From Selaginella moellendorffii (taxonomy: Eukaryota; Streptophyta; Lycopodiopsida; Selaginellales; Selaginellaceae), in contig NW_003314315.1 of the NCBI RefSeq assembly GCF_000143415.4, forward strand, positions 819,991-883,990: a DNA stretch of 64,000 bases, written 5' to 3'. The position numbers and the translations under genes are program-made. The notes beneath the pieces are model-generated. The model searched no databases and had not been told where the DNA came from. It saw nothing but the letters and a program-made list of their open reading frames with translations. This document shows positions 1-9,725 of this stretch, in pieces; position 1 is the first letter of the stretch; each line of letters starts with the position of its first letter.

Positions 1-748
1 TTTTTGGGGGGGGGGGGGGGGCTGCAGGGGGTTCCAAAAGTATAGTAGGGATATTGAGGTCCAGAAACCAGTTTTGAAGGGACTCTCCAATTGGGCTTCC
101 AAACCGACTTGAGGTTGAGACTGGGACCAAGGGGCCTTGGGTGGGAGTGAGCATGGACTTGGCTGGTGCCGGAGGGGCCATCCAAGGAAGTGCTCAAGAG
201 CAGCTCCCACTCCCGAAAGGGAAACCGACTGCGGTGCTCCCGGCTCAGGTGGAGTGGTGCCCCACTTGAGTACCTTGTGGCTCATTGGTCCTCGCCCTTC
301 CGGGGGCTTGGGCCTTCCCTTTGGGAGGGAAGAGGGGGGGTAGAGGTACCCATACCGGGCCGTTAGGCCACGGTGTTTCGCCCTGACGTCCCGAAGCAAG
401 TGCTGCACCCAAGGCTTGGGATTTAGAGGGTCCCATGATCAAGTCTTGTGGTACCAAGGGGTGTTAGGAATCTGGAGGCTTGGTGTGCTTGGCTGCTTGT
501 GCCTGCGAGGAGTGTAGCCGAACCTTAAGTCCAGTTTAACCCGGGGAGGGGGATTGGGAGAGATTTGGGAATCTGTAGATGGATGGCTAACACTCCGTTG
601 CTCGTGCAGTAAGTAGCTGAAACCAAGTAGGAGCTGGTACTATAGGCAAGAACCTTGGCGAGGGAACTTAGCACAAGCCAAGGCAGAGTTGGTCGGATAG
701 GCGAGGTAAGCTGGCAAATTGGAAAGGAAAAATTTGTGGCTTATAATT
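1..748 (+). repeat. 5' LTR (left end outside window) and leader
   Basis: Positions 21-570 are nearly identical to about 6392-6941, with a constant offset of 6371 bp and a few substitutions. The stretch 571-748 has no counterpart at the 3' end because that copy is truncated. The exact right boundary is unclear: no clean CA end sits directly before the primer-binding site at 749. A run of 16 G residues lies at 6-21. Confidence 0.75.
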
Positions 749-760
749 TGGTATCGGAGC
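749..760 (+). other. Primer-binding site, initiator tRNA-Met type
   Basis: The sequence TGGTATCGGAGC matches the usual plant primer-binding site TGGTATCAGAGC at 11 of 12 positions. It sits about 45 bp before the gag start, where a retroelement primer site is expected. Confidence 0.8.
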
Positions 761-3700
761 CTCTTCCTCAGTTCTAGCGAAGGATAGAGGCGGATTGCTG
801 GAAGATGGCAAGGGCAGGACGTAAGCGAACCCAAGCAGAGACGGAACCTCCTCTAGAGCTGGAGCCTCCGGTCGAACAGGAGGCGATGGATGAGAAATCC
901 TTGCATGAGGAGGACTCCAGTGAGGCAACTTCCAAACAGGAGTCTGGTGGTGAGGTTCGGTCGTCCAAGGCTCGATTGGATGTTCTAGAAGGACAATTGG
1001 CACAGACCAATGCCCTACTAGAGACTCTCGTACGCAAGCTAAAGCGTGACGAGAAGCGGAAGAAAAAGCGAAAGACTGCGGATGCTGGCAGCGCAGAAGG
1101 TGCGAACCCTTTGGCAGGGATTGAGGCAAAACCAGACAAGGTCGAACAGACCGAAGTGGAATCAGTCCCTCAGGCAGTTCCCAAGTACAAACCAAAGCCC
1201 CCACCGGTCTTCAAGGGAGTGAACGACTATAAGGTGGTGGAGGATTGGTTTTACGATATAGAGGACTACTTCCGAGCGTTGCGATTACCAAGCTCGGAGA
1301 AGGTCCCATGTGCAAAACCATACTTGGCAGATAATGCCAAGTCTTGGTGGAGAACGACAGAGGCCAACGAAGGACCGGTGGCCACTTGGGAAATGATGAA
1401 GGCGAGGATCCGCGCAACTTACGTTCCTCCGAATGCTACTCTGCATCTAAGGGACGAGCTGAGTAGGCTGAAGCAGACCGGAACCATTCAGGAGTATGTG
1501 AATGGGTTTATGGCAAAGAGGATACTTGTCACGGACATGGGGGATATGGATGCGTTCCATGCCTTCATATCAGGTTTGCAAACCTGGGCTCGCGGCGAAG
1601 TAATGCGGTGGAACCCGACCAACTACAAAGAAGCGTTGGATGCGGCCATCAAGGTGCATTTCAACGATAACCTGCGAAAGGGGAACACGACAGGGTCAGG
1701 ATCCACGTTTAGCAAAGGGGCCAAACCAAGGGGAACGTTTAGCAGAGGGAAATTCAAGAAGAGTTTCTCTAAGAATGAGTCCTCGGGGTTCCGGAAAGGC
1801 AGATCCGGTGGCCAGCGAGCGAGTACGTGGGGGAGTCAGGCGAAAAGAGACAAACCCACGGATAAGAAGGTCAAGTCATATAGCAGCGTGGGAAACAACA
1901 TATGCTACAACTGCGGTGAAGCGGGACACTTTTCGAGGGAATGTCCCTACCCGAAGAAGGCTAGAGCCAATATAGCCATCAAGTCGGGTGAAGTCCAAAC
2001 AAAGGTATGTGATCCAGTCCCTAACTCAAAATTACTCATTACACGAGCAACTTTGGTAGAGAGTCGTTCGCGACATCTACTAGCCCTCCGAGGGAAGCTC
2101 GGAGGTAGCTTTGTTAAAATTCTTATTGACACGGGTGCTTCGGATAATTTTGTGGCTGCAGACATAGTCCGGCAAGCCGGACTAACGGTGCAGCGGCTAG
2201 GCGAACCAAGGACTATAGAGTTTGTTCAAGGTAGCCAAAGCACCGATGAGGTACTTCGACAAGCGAAAGTCAAAGTGGGGACTTGGAAGGTGGACATGGA
2301 CTTCACCGTGTTGGACATGGCGGGATTTGACGTGATCTTCGGAATGGACTGGTTCAATCAATTCGTGGTAGCCCTGCATGGACAAGGTAGAAACCTTGTG
2401 GTACTGGCGAATGCCCAAGGAAGAAGATCTAGGGTGGAGGCCCAAGATCTAAAGGTAGGGCAAAGCAAGGCCAAAGATTCCTGCTTAAACCTGGTGTCCA
2501 CGAGAGGACAACTCACTAAAGGAACTAAGGTGGCCTTTTCGTGCTTACTCTCGGTGAAGAGTGACAAAAAGACAGGAATGGAAGAAGTACCTTTAGTGAT
2601 CCAACGGGTGTTGGACCAATTCCAGGATACCATGCCGGAGGAGCTACCGGCGGGGCTACCCCCAACACGACCGATAGAACATAAGATTGAGCTGGTCGAG
2701 GGTGCTGAGGCAGTGGTTCGTCCCCCTTATCGTTTGAACGAAAAAGAACTCAAGGAGCTCAAGTGCCAACTAGAGGAGTTGGTGGACAAAGGGTATGTTA
2801 GGTTGAGCAAGTCGCCGTATGGGGCGCCGGTGTTATTTGTGAAAAAGAAAGATGGATCTATGCGCATGTGCATAGACTACCGCTTGCTCAACAAGTATAC
2901 AAAGAAGAACAAGTACCCTTTGCCAAGGATTGAGGACCTGTTCGATAGGTTGGGAAAGGCAAAATACTTCTCGAGGATTGACCTAAGGTCAGGATACTAC
3001 CAAATCAGGGTAGCCGAGGAAGATGTCGAGAAGACAACCTGTCGAACGAGGTATGGGAGCTTTGAGTTTCTGGTGATGCCCTTCGGGCTATGTAATGGGC
3101 CGGCAACGTTTTCGGCGCTAATGAACCACATCTTTGTACCCTATCTGGATCACTTCGTGGTCGTCTATATCGACGACATCCTGATCTATAGCGAGACGCT
3201 AGAGGAGCATGCCGAACATTTGGCGAAGGTGTTTGAGAAACTAAGGGAACACAAGTTGTATGCTAAAGAGAGCAAATGTGACTTTGCTCAACAAGAGGTA
3301 AAGTTTCTCGGGCATGTGGTGGGCCAGGACGGGCTCAAGGTGGACCTGGAGAAGGTCCAAGCGATCCAGGAATGGGAGCAACCATCCAATGTACACGAGT
3401 TGAGGGCATTCCTGGGGCTATCCAACTACTATCGAAAGTTTATCAGACACTATTCGAGAGTAGCCCTGCCCTTAACGGACTAAACAAGAAAAGGGAAGAT
3501 GGTGTGGACGGCGGAATGCGAGGCGGCATTCGTCCACCTCAAAGGGAAGTTGAGGAAGGCTCCCGTATTGGCATTACCAGACTTTGGTAAGGACTTTGAG
3601 GTAGAAACGGATGCCTCAGACTTTGCGTTGGGCGCAGTTTTGAAGCAAGACAACCATCCGGTAGCGTTCTTCTCGAAGAAGCTGGACAAGGCTCAACGGA

Positions 3701-4678
3701 AGTGGCCAGCCCACGAGAAGGAATTGTTTGCGGTGGTCAAGGCGCTCAAGGAGTGGCGACACTACCTTGGGAGACACTTCAAGGTTTACACGGACAATGT
3801 GGCAACAAAACACTTCTTGTCACAGCCCGACCTAAGAGGGAAACAAGGTCGGTGGGCCAATGCCTTGGCCGAGTTTGATTGCGAAATTCTGTATAAGCCT
3901 GGGAAGAGCAACATCGTGGCGGATGCGCTAAGTCGAAAAGCGAGTTTGAGGTTGGCAATATCCAACGCAACAGCAACCTTCTGGGACGATGTGCGGACAG
4001 CATATGAGAACGATGGTCTAGCACAGGAAGTGTTGCTGAGGAATCTAGAGGCGCGGGAAGCTCACCAGAGAGGTGAGCTGCCAACGGAAGAGAAAACGGG
4101 CTATGCGGAACGCAACGGACTCATTTATTACAAGCAAACGAGGGTGTATGTTCCAGAAGGGGAACTAAGGAAGGTGGCCTTAGAAGAGTGTCATGACGGA
4201 CCTCTTGCGGGACACGGTGGAGTGCCCAAGACGATGGGCTTACTCAAAAGGAAGTACCATTGGCCAGATATGGCTAAGGACGTCCAAGACTATGTAAAGA
4301 CATGTCCAACATGTCAGCAGGTAAAAGCCATGACTAAGGCTAGTGGGGGCTTGTTGCAAAGCATCCCAATTCCAGATCACCCGTGGAAATGTTTTACGAT
4401 GGACTTCATCACGGGACTCCCCCCAAGCGAGGGGTTTGATGCAATATTCGTGGTGGTGGACCGATTTTCGAAAATGGCACATTTCATACCCACCACAACT
4501 GAGGTGGATGCGGAAGGTGTGGCGAAGCTGTTCTTTGAGCAAGTGGTTCGAGTGCGGGGAAGACCCGAAGAGATCATCTCAGATCGAGATAAGATCTTCA
4601 CCAGTAGGTTCTGGAGGACTCTCCTGGAACAGTATCGCACCAAGTTGAAATTCAGCACAGCCTATCACCCACAGACAG

Positions 4679-4724
4679 GTATGGGGTATTAAGTCAAGTT
4701 GTTGGCACTAACACTTCTTGACAG
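4679..4724 (+). other. Intron-like insert 1 in integrase (46 bp)
   Basis: Begins GTATGG and ends TTGACAG, with a CTAAC branch-site-like motif about 15 bp before the end. It falls within the highly conserved YHPQT-DGQTE integrase motif. Excision keeps the reading frame, while reading through gives a stop at 4690. Size and signals match introns of neighbouring genes. Confidence 0.75.
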
Positions 4725-5142
4725 ACGGACAAACGGAAAGGGTGAATAGGCAGCTGGAGGATTATTTGCGATGTTATGTCTCGGGAGACCAGACCGATTG
4801 GGTAAGTCATTTGGGACTTGCGAAAATGTGTTATAACAACTCACCACATTCGAGTATCGGGGTGAGTCCATGGGAAGTCATCAATGGGCGAGCTATTGAA
4901 GGTCCTGTGGAACTCGGCGTGGCCGAGTATCATGGAGAGTTGCCCGCAGTGGAGGCATTCACGGCAGAAAGACTCAGCATTTGGAATCTAGTGAGGGATT
5001 CCTTGGAACGGGCTCAACAAAGGCAAACTAAATACGCGAACCAGAAGCGTCGGGATGTAGAGTTCCAAGCTGGGGAGAAGGTGTGGCTGAACACCAAGAA
5101 CCTCAGAGTACCAAGTGGGATCAGCCGAAAGTTGACCCAAAG

Positions 5143-5194
5143 GTAAAGATGCATGTATTCCTGTAAATGAATTGATCTTGAGTTCCTTAAGCAG
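5143..5194 (+). other. Intron-like insert 2 in integrase C-terminus (52 bp)
   Basis: Begins GTAAAG and ends TTAAGCAG. It interrupts the motif between the LTQR and FAGPYEIE residues. Excision rejoins the frame exactly, while reading through meets TAA at once. Phase and length resemble the host gene introns in this window. Confidence 0.75.
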
Positions 5195-5576
5195 GTTCGC
5201 GGGGCCTTACGAGATTGAGGCACGAATCGGTAAAGTGGCTTACCGACTCCGACTTCCTCGAGAGATGGGGAAGATGCACCCAGTGTTCCACGTGAACTTA
5301 CTCAAGCCGTACTTTGAGGATCCGCTTCGCAAGGACCAAGTGAGACCTTTACCTGAAGTTATCCAAGGGGAAGAGGAATACGAAGTCGAGGCCATCCTCA
5401 ATGCGCGCAAAAGCAAGCGACCAGGACGCGAGGTGAGAGAGTTCCATGTGAAGTGGAAAGGGTTTCCACACTGCGAAGCAACATAGGAACCGGAGGAGAA
5501 CCTAGCGAACACTCGAGATCTAGTGGAGGAATTTCTGCAAGGCAGAACTCTATGTACTTATGCAAAATTCAATTAA

Positions 5577-6355
5577 AAATATCAATTTGCAAAGTTGAGC
5601 AAGTGGCATATGTTGGGACCCGAAGGCGTGCCAAAGGTAACCTAATTAGCATGGGTTAGATAGGTCGACCAGGCGTAGGGCACTACGCCCGACTCCCCGC
5701 GGGGATGTCGAATCCGTAGACGTATTCTACGGAGGTTGGGTTCGAGTCCCAACCCCCTAGTAAAGCAAGGCTGGGTTCAAGTCCCGACCCCATACTAGGG
5801 CGTGGTGAGGTGAGGAGTATAGGGACACCTATATTCCGTTGTCATGGGCTCTTGGCCGGGGAGGCTAACTTAGGCACACCGCTAAGTGGGGGGATGCCCC
5901 CGGAGACATGGTCAACAAGTCGTAGGATAAAACGAGATGTTCGATGTGGGCATCGAACTTCTTCTATGGGTGGTGGAGTTGTAAGGAACCGACTCCCCGA
6001 GATGTCGTAAGGCTAAAGGATCCCCAAAAGCTTGACCGAAATGACAAAGAGTTCATTGGATGGGACCAAGTCCAGAATCGAGTCAAAGACCGACTCTAGG
6101 ACCGAGTTCGAGATAGAGTCCGGAATCGAGTCCGAGACCGACTCGGGGACCGAGTTCGAGTCCGAGTTCGAGACCAAGTTCGAGACGGAGTCCGAGATCC
6201 GAAATCGGGTCCGAGACCGAGTCCGAGGTCGGGTCCGAGATCGGGTCTGAGATCGAGTCCGAAATCGAGTCCGAGACCGAATCCGAAGTCGGATCCGAAA
6301 TCGGGTCCGAGATCGAGCTAGAGACTAAGTCCAAATACTAATACGGGTCAAGGGG
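5577..6355 (+). other. 3' non-coding part of gypsy element with tRNA-like arms and purine repeat
   Basis: No coding frame is supported here. Two stretches at about 5733-5752 and 5770-5790 look like tRNA T-arms (GGGTTCGAGTCCC and GGGTTCAAGTCCC), the first preceded by a CCGTA/TACGG hairpin. From about 6055 a degenerate hexamer repeat runs to 6335. AAGGGG at 6350-6355, directly before a TG, is a reasonable polypurine tract. Confidence 0.55.
6055..6335 (+). repeat. Degenerate hexamer repeat (GAGTCC/GAGATC type)
   Basis: Roughly 280 bp of imperfect tandem units such as GAGTCCGAGACC and GAGATCGAGTCC. The top strand is purine-rich. The minus strand reads as low-complexity Ser-Asp repeats with no sign of a real protein. 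Confidence 0.8.
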
Positions 6356-6941
6356 TGAAAGCCCAAAGCGTGCGTCTCCCAGGGGGGGGGGGCTGCAGGG
6401 GGTTCCAAAAGTATAGTAGGGATACTGAGGTCCAGGAACCAGTTTTGAAGGGACTCTCCAGTTGGGCTTCCAAACCGACTTGAGGTTGAGACTGGGACCG
6501 AGGGGCCTTGGGTGGGAGTGAGCATGGACTTGGCTGGTGCTGGAGGGGCCATCCAAAGAAGTGCTCAAGAGCAGCTCCCACTCCCGAAAGGGAAACCGAC
6601 TGCGGTGCTCCCGGCTCAGGTGGAGTGGTGCCCCACTTGAGTACCTTGTGGCTCATTGGTCCTTGCCCTTCCGGGGGCTTGGGCCTTCCCTTCGGGAGGG
6701 AAGAGGGGGGGTAGAGGTACCCATACCGGGCCGTTAGGCCACGGTGTTTCGCCCCGACGTCCCGAAGCAAGTGCTGCACCCAAGGCTTGGGATTTAGAGG
6801 GTCCCATGATCAAGTCTTGTGGTACCAAGGGGTATTAGGAATCTGGAGGCTTGGTGTGCTTGGCTGCTTGTGCCTGCGGGGAGTGTAGCCGAACCTTAAG
6901 TCCAGTCTAACCCGGGGAGGGGGATTGGGAGAGATTTGGGA
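6356..6941 (+). repeat. 3' LTR of gypsy element, truncated
   Basis: Starts TGAAAG directly after the polypurine tract AAGGGG and matches the 5' LTR up to 6941. There the similarity stops and an LTR fragment of another family begins. The stretch has a G-run at about 6382-6391. On its reverse strand it is distantly related to the solo LTR at 46739-47891. Confidence 0.8.
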
Positions 6942-6955
6942 TACTATACATTTGG

Positions 6956-6986
<31 letters not shown>

Positions 6987-7563
6987 TTGAGGAACACATG
7001 CTTTGGGCTTTCACCCCAAACCTCCCTTAGTATCAGGAGTTAGCCTCTGGGACAAGTTTGAAACTTACTAAATATGAAATGTTCTTAGATTGCAAATTTG
7101 GACATGGGACAAACACCATTGTGTTCAGAACAATCTTTACATTCTGTAGATATGCCAAATGAGCAAATCTAGACACTTTCCATAAATAGTATTTGGGACC
7201 GAAATGAGACTAACACAAAGGGCATGATAGCGAGGGTGTTTGGCAGATATGGTAAGCTATCATCCAGTGATATTGAGGGACCAATCTCAATACGCAAGGG
7301 TTCTTGTCATGCTAGTGCAAAACAAAGCAAAAGAGAACTAAGAGCCAAGTTGAGTATGCTCAGCTAGAAACACATAGGAGTTCCTACTTTATGTCCATTT
7401 GCCTAAATACAAGTGCTAAGCCCAGTAAACTAACACTTGAACAAGAGGGGCTGATAAAGGGAATCAGCAATACCGACCTCCTGCCATCTTGGCAGTAAGG
7501 AAAGAGTGTCCATAAGGACTGGCCAACAGGTAACTTTCGATACCCGAAGTCACATTCGCGACA
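6942..7563 (+). mobile_element. LTR fragment, same family as the solo LTR at 46739-47891
   Basis: From TACTATACATTTGGAACC to CATTCGCGACA this stretch follows 47266-47891 closely along its whole length. It carries a 29-base C run (6958-6986) where the other copy has a C6 run, CATAG and a C17 run. The right end is CA, as expected for an LTR end. The left half of the LTR is missing and is replaced by the gypsy 3' LTR. Confidence 0.8.
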
Positions 7564-9200
7564 AAAATCTAATTGATGAACCAAGGATTTATCTCTAGAC
7601 AATTTAGAAAATCAATAATGTGAGGAAGAGGATACACATTCAAGATAGTCACTTTATTTAATAGTCAATAATCACTGTAGAAGCGAATACTCTCATCAAG
7701 TTTTGTTACAAGATAAAGTTCATATACTTAGGGACTCTATAACGTTTAGATAACATTATTCTTAAATATTTCCTTATTATTTGTGAATAGAATTTTGATC
7801 TCTTTTGGTGACCAATGTCGAATAGAAACTTTGATTCAACAGGCATCCCCAATTAAAATAGGATGATATGCTCCAATTTTAGCCCCAAATGATAAATCAA
7901 GGTCAAAGAGATAAACATACTTCTTCATGAGTTAATCAACCATTACAACATAAATATCATTGAAGGGATCTAAAGTGGAAATAGAGGAGCAAGATGGAAA
8001 TATAGTAGGAAGTAATCAGGTGATAAAAGTGATTAAAACTAAGGTTAAAACTGAGGGATAGGGTAAAATAAAAATAAGAGAAATAGAAAAATGATAAGGG
8101 AAGTATGAAATAAGTAGGAGAAATCTCAAAGTCCCATTTGGTATGATTGTACCACAACCAATCCATACCAAAGATGAGGTCAAAATTTTAACTTAGCACC
8201 ACTTTTAATGATTAAATCTCAAGCTTGAGATCACCTATACATACAACTAAATCCACATCATTCTATACATATATATATGTATGGCCATTACTATAGAGAA
8301 TGAAAATTAACTTTACTACACAATGTAAATGTAAATGGTAATATATGGCAATAGGCCAAGCAATATAAGATAAACTCAAGCTTATATCAATCAACATAAA
8401 AAAAATAATAAACTTTTTGTTATAAAAATCCTTAAAAGTAAATATTAAATGAATTAGTGTTGAATGAACCTCTTGATAATGCTCCTAAAAGAAGGATGGA
8501 AAGGTCAATAATTTATTCACACAAGAACTCTTCATTATTCATATAATTTTTTGTTTCCCAAAAGAATCTTTATATTAAAACCTTCCATCATATCAACATT
8601 AATAAAACATTGTTGACACTAAAGCTTCCAACCAAGAAATGGAAGATATTAATCAACTTCATTACATACTTATCAACAAATATCACAGCTACAACCATGT
8701 CCTCACCTTTGTCTTTGAACACAGGCAGTAATAGCATTAACTTCCATCAAAACAGAATCATCTCCCAAAAAAAATAGAGTTAAAGGATGTGTAGTAAGAG
8801 TGATATCTCATAATGTTGTGCTAGTCAAAAAGTATAATTAAAGGTGGTTAAACCAAATGCACGCACAAATCCCATAAAATCTTGATAAAATAGTACCCAC
8901 AACATTTTTTGATTTGATCCATTCTAATATATTTAGCTCCACACAAAAGAAGAGACTCTAAAAATAAATGCCAAATTGTATTACTAACTCACATGATTGC
9001 CTAATCCATTGCTATCATGTAAATCTTCTCCTTGAAGCAAAATGCAAGCTAGTTCATGCCATCAAGTGGATTGGAGTGTGTCCATTCTGCTGATTACCAA
9101 AGAGAAGGCCACTGCGCCAATCCATTTCTCACAAACTCTAGCTAGCTCTGTTCAAAATTTTGAAAAACAATGTGGAATGTTCTTTACATCTACAGAATCT
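7564..9200. other. AT-rich intergenic stretch
   Basis: I see no gene, RNA or element here. The sequence is AT-rich with short runs and a small TA repeat near 8266. Open frames are short and look random. Confidence 0.6.
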
Positions 9201-9269
9201 GGTCCAGTATACAGAGTCCGGGGTTCCTCTCAACTGGTTCTTTCTATCCATCTCCAAGCAATTCCTTGG

Positions 9270-9590
9270 TTCCAAGCAGAGAATTCTCGCGGAGCGTCCC
9301 AGAGTGACATCGTGGCAATGTCTCGCGCCTGGGATCTCCCACCCAATACCTTTGGCGCCGCCTACGCCCAGTTCATGGGATCCAGGAACTTCAGCCCCGA
9401 CGATCGCCCTCCAGTTCGATTTCTAGAGTCCGAGCTACGCGAGCCCGGTGAGTTCACGACTTTTGGCACGTTTGGCCTTTTTGGCCTACCCACCTGCGCA
9501 CCTGGACGAAGATCTGGAAGACGTTCGCAGCAAGTGGGGCATCATTCCTGCGCCGGCGCTACGAAAAAAATAGTTTTTCCGAGCCTCCGC
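9270..9590 (+). pseudogene. COQ4-like relic (ubiquinone biosynthesis protein)
   Basis: COQ4 is a mitochondrial protein of the ubiquinone biosynthesis complex. One frame gives [11 protein letters not shown] near 9276-9310. A second frame gives [18 protein letters not shown] and [12 protein letters not shown] at about 9326-9420, a very characteristic COQ4 block. A third frame gives VHDFWH at about 9450, the metal-ligand HDxxH motif. The end of the family, [17 protein letters not shown], appears in another frame at about 9503-9560. The 100 or more residues normally between HDxxH and this end are missing. Frame changes and the internal deletion show a pseudogene. It ends about 140 bp from the 3' end of the COM1 gene. 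Confidence 0.8.
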
Positions 9591-9725
9591 AACTCGTCAA
9601 CTTCGCCCAAGCTCCAGTGAGCCTCTTGAGCTTTGGTATAACAGCCGAAGAAACTTGCCTGTGCACGAGTGGAAAAGCCATTAGAACCGGATCACAAGAG
9701 CTCAGGTACTTACATCCTGCTCGGA

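Larger units (their letters stand above)
805..5576 (+). pseudogene. Gypsy gag-pol polyprotein gene, two nonsense stops, two intron-like inserts
   Basis: One long frame starts at ATG 805. A gag domain is followed by a CCHC zinc knuckle at about residues 367-380 and an aspartic protease with the DTGA core at about residue 442. Reverse transcriptase carries YIDD at about 788-791. An in-frame TAA at 3481-3483 interrupts the link to RNase H (TDAS motif near 3610); the same frame continues after it. Integrase shows an HHCC zinc finger near 4190-4320 and the first two catalytic aspartates (MDF, SDRD). The glutamate region follows the first intron-like insert. After the second insert comes an integrase C-terminus with a chromodomain, broken by TAG at 5484-5486. 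The frame would end at 5576. The parts are those of a chromovirus; the stops show this copy is dead or needs help in trans. Confidence 0.9.
1..7563 (+). mobile_element. Ty3/gypsy chromovirus, degenerate, plus a fused LTR fragment
   Basis: An LTR retrotransposon whose left end lies outside the window. In order it holds part of the 5' LTR, a primer-binding site, a gag-pol frame with zinc knuckle, protease, RT, RNase H, integrase and chromodomain, a long 3' non-coding part, and a 3' LTR copy. Positions 21-570 and about 6392-6941 match almost base for base, which defines the LTR pair. The 3' copy is cut at about 6941 and joined to a fragment of a second LTR family ending in CA at 7563. The chromodomain and gene order place it among plant chromoviruses. 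Two in-frame stops make it unlikely to be active on its own. Confidence 0.9.

Noticed and set aside
6032-6334. Ser/Asp-rich frames on both strands
   Set aside because: They are translations of the hexamer repeat and have no coding character.
6348-6838. Several open frames within the LTR and its 5' twin
   Set aside because: The sequence is LTR repeat; frames exist on both strands and are GC-driven.
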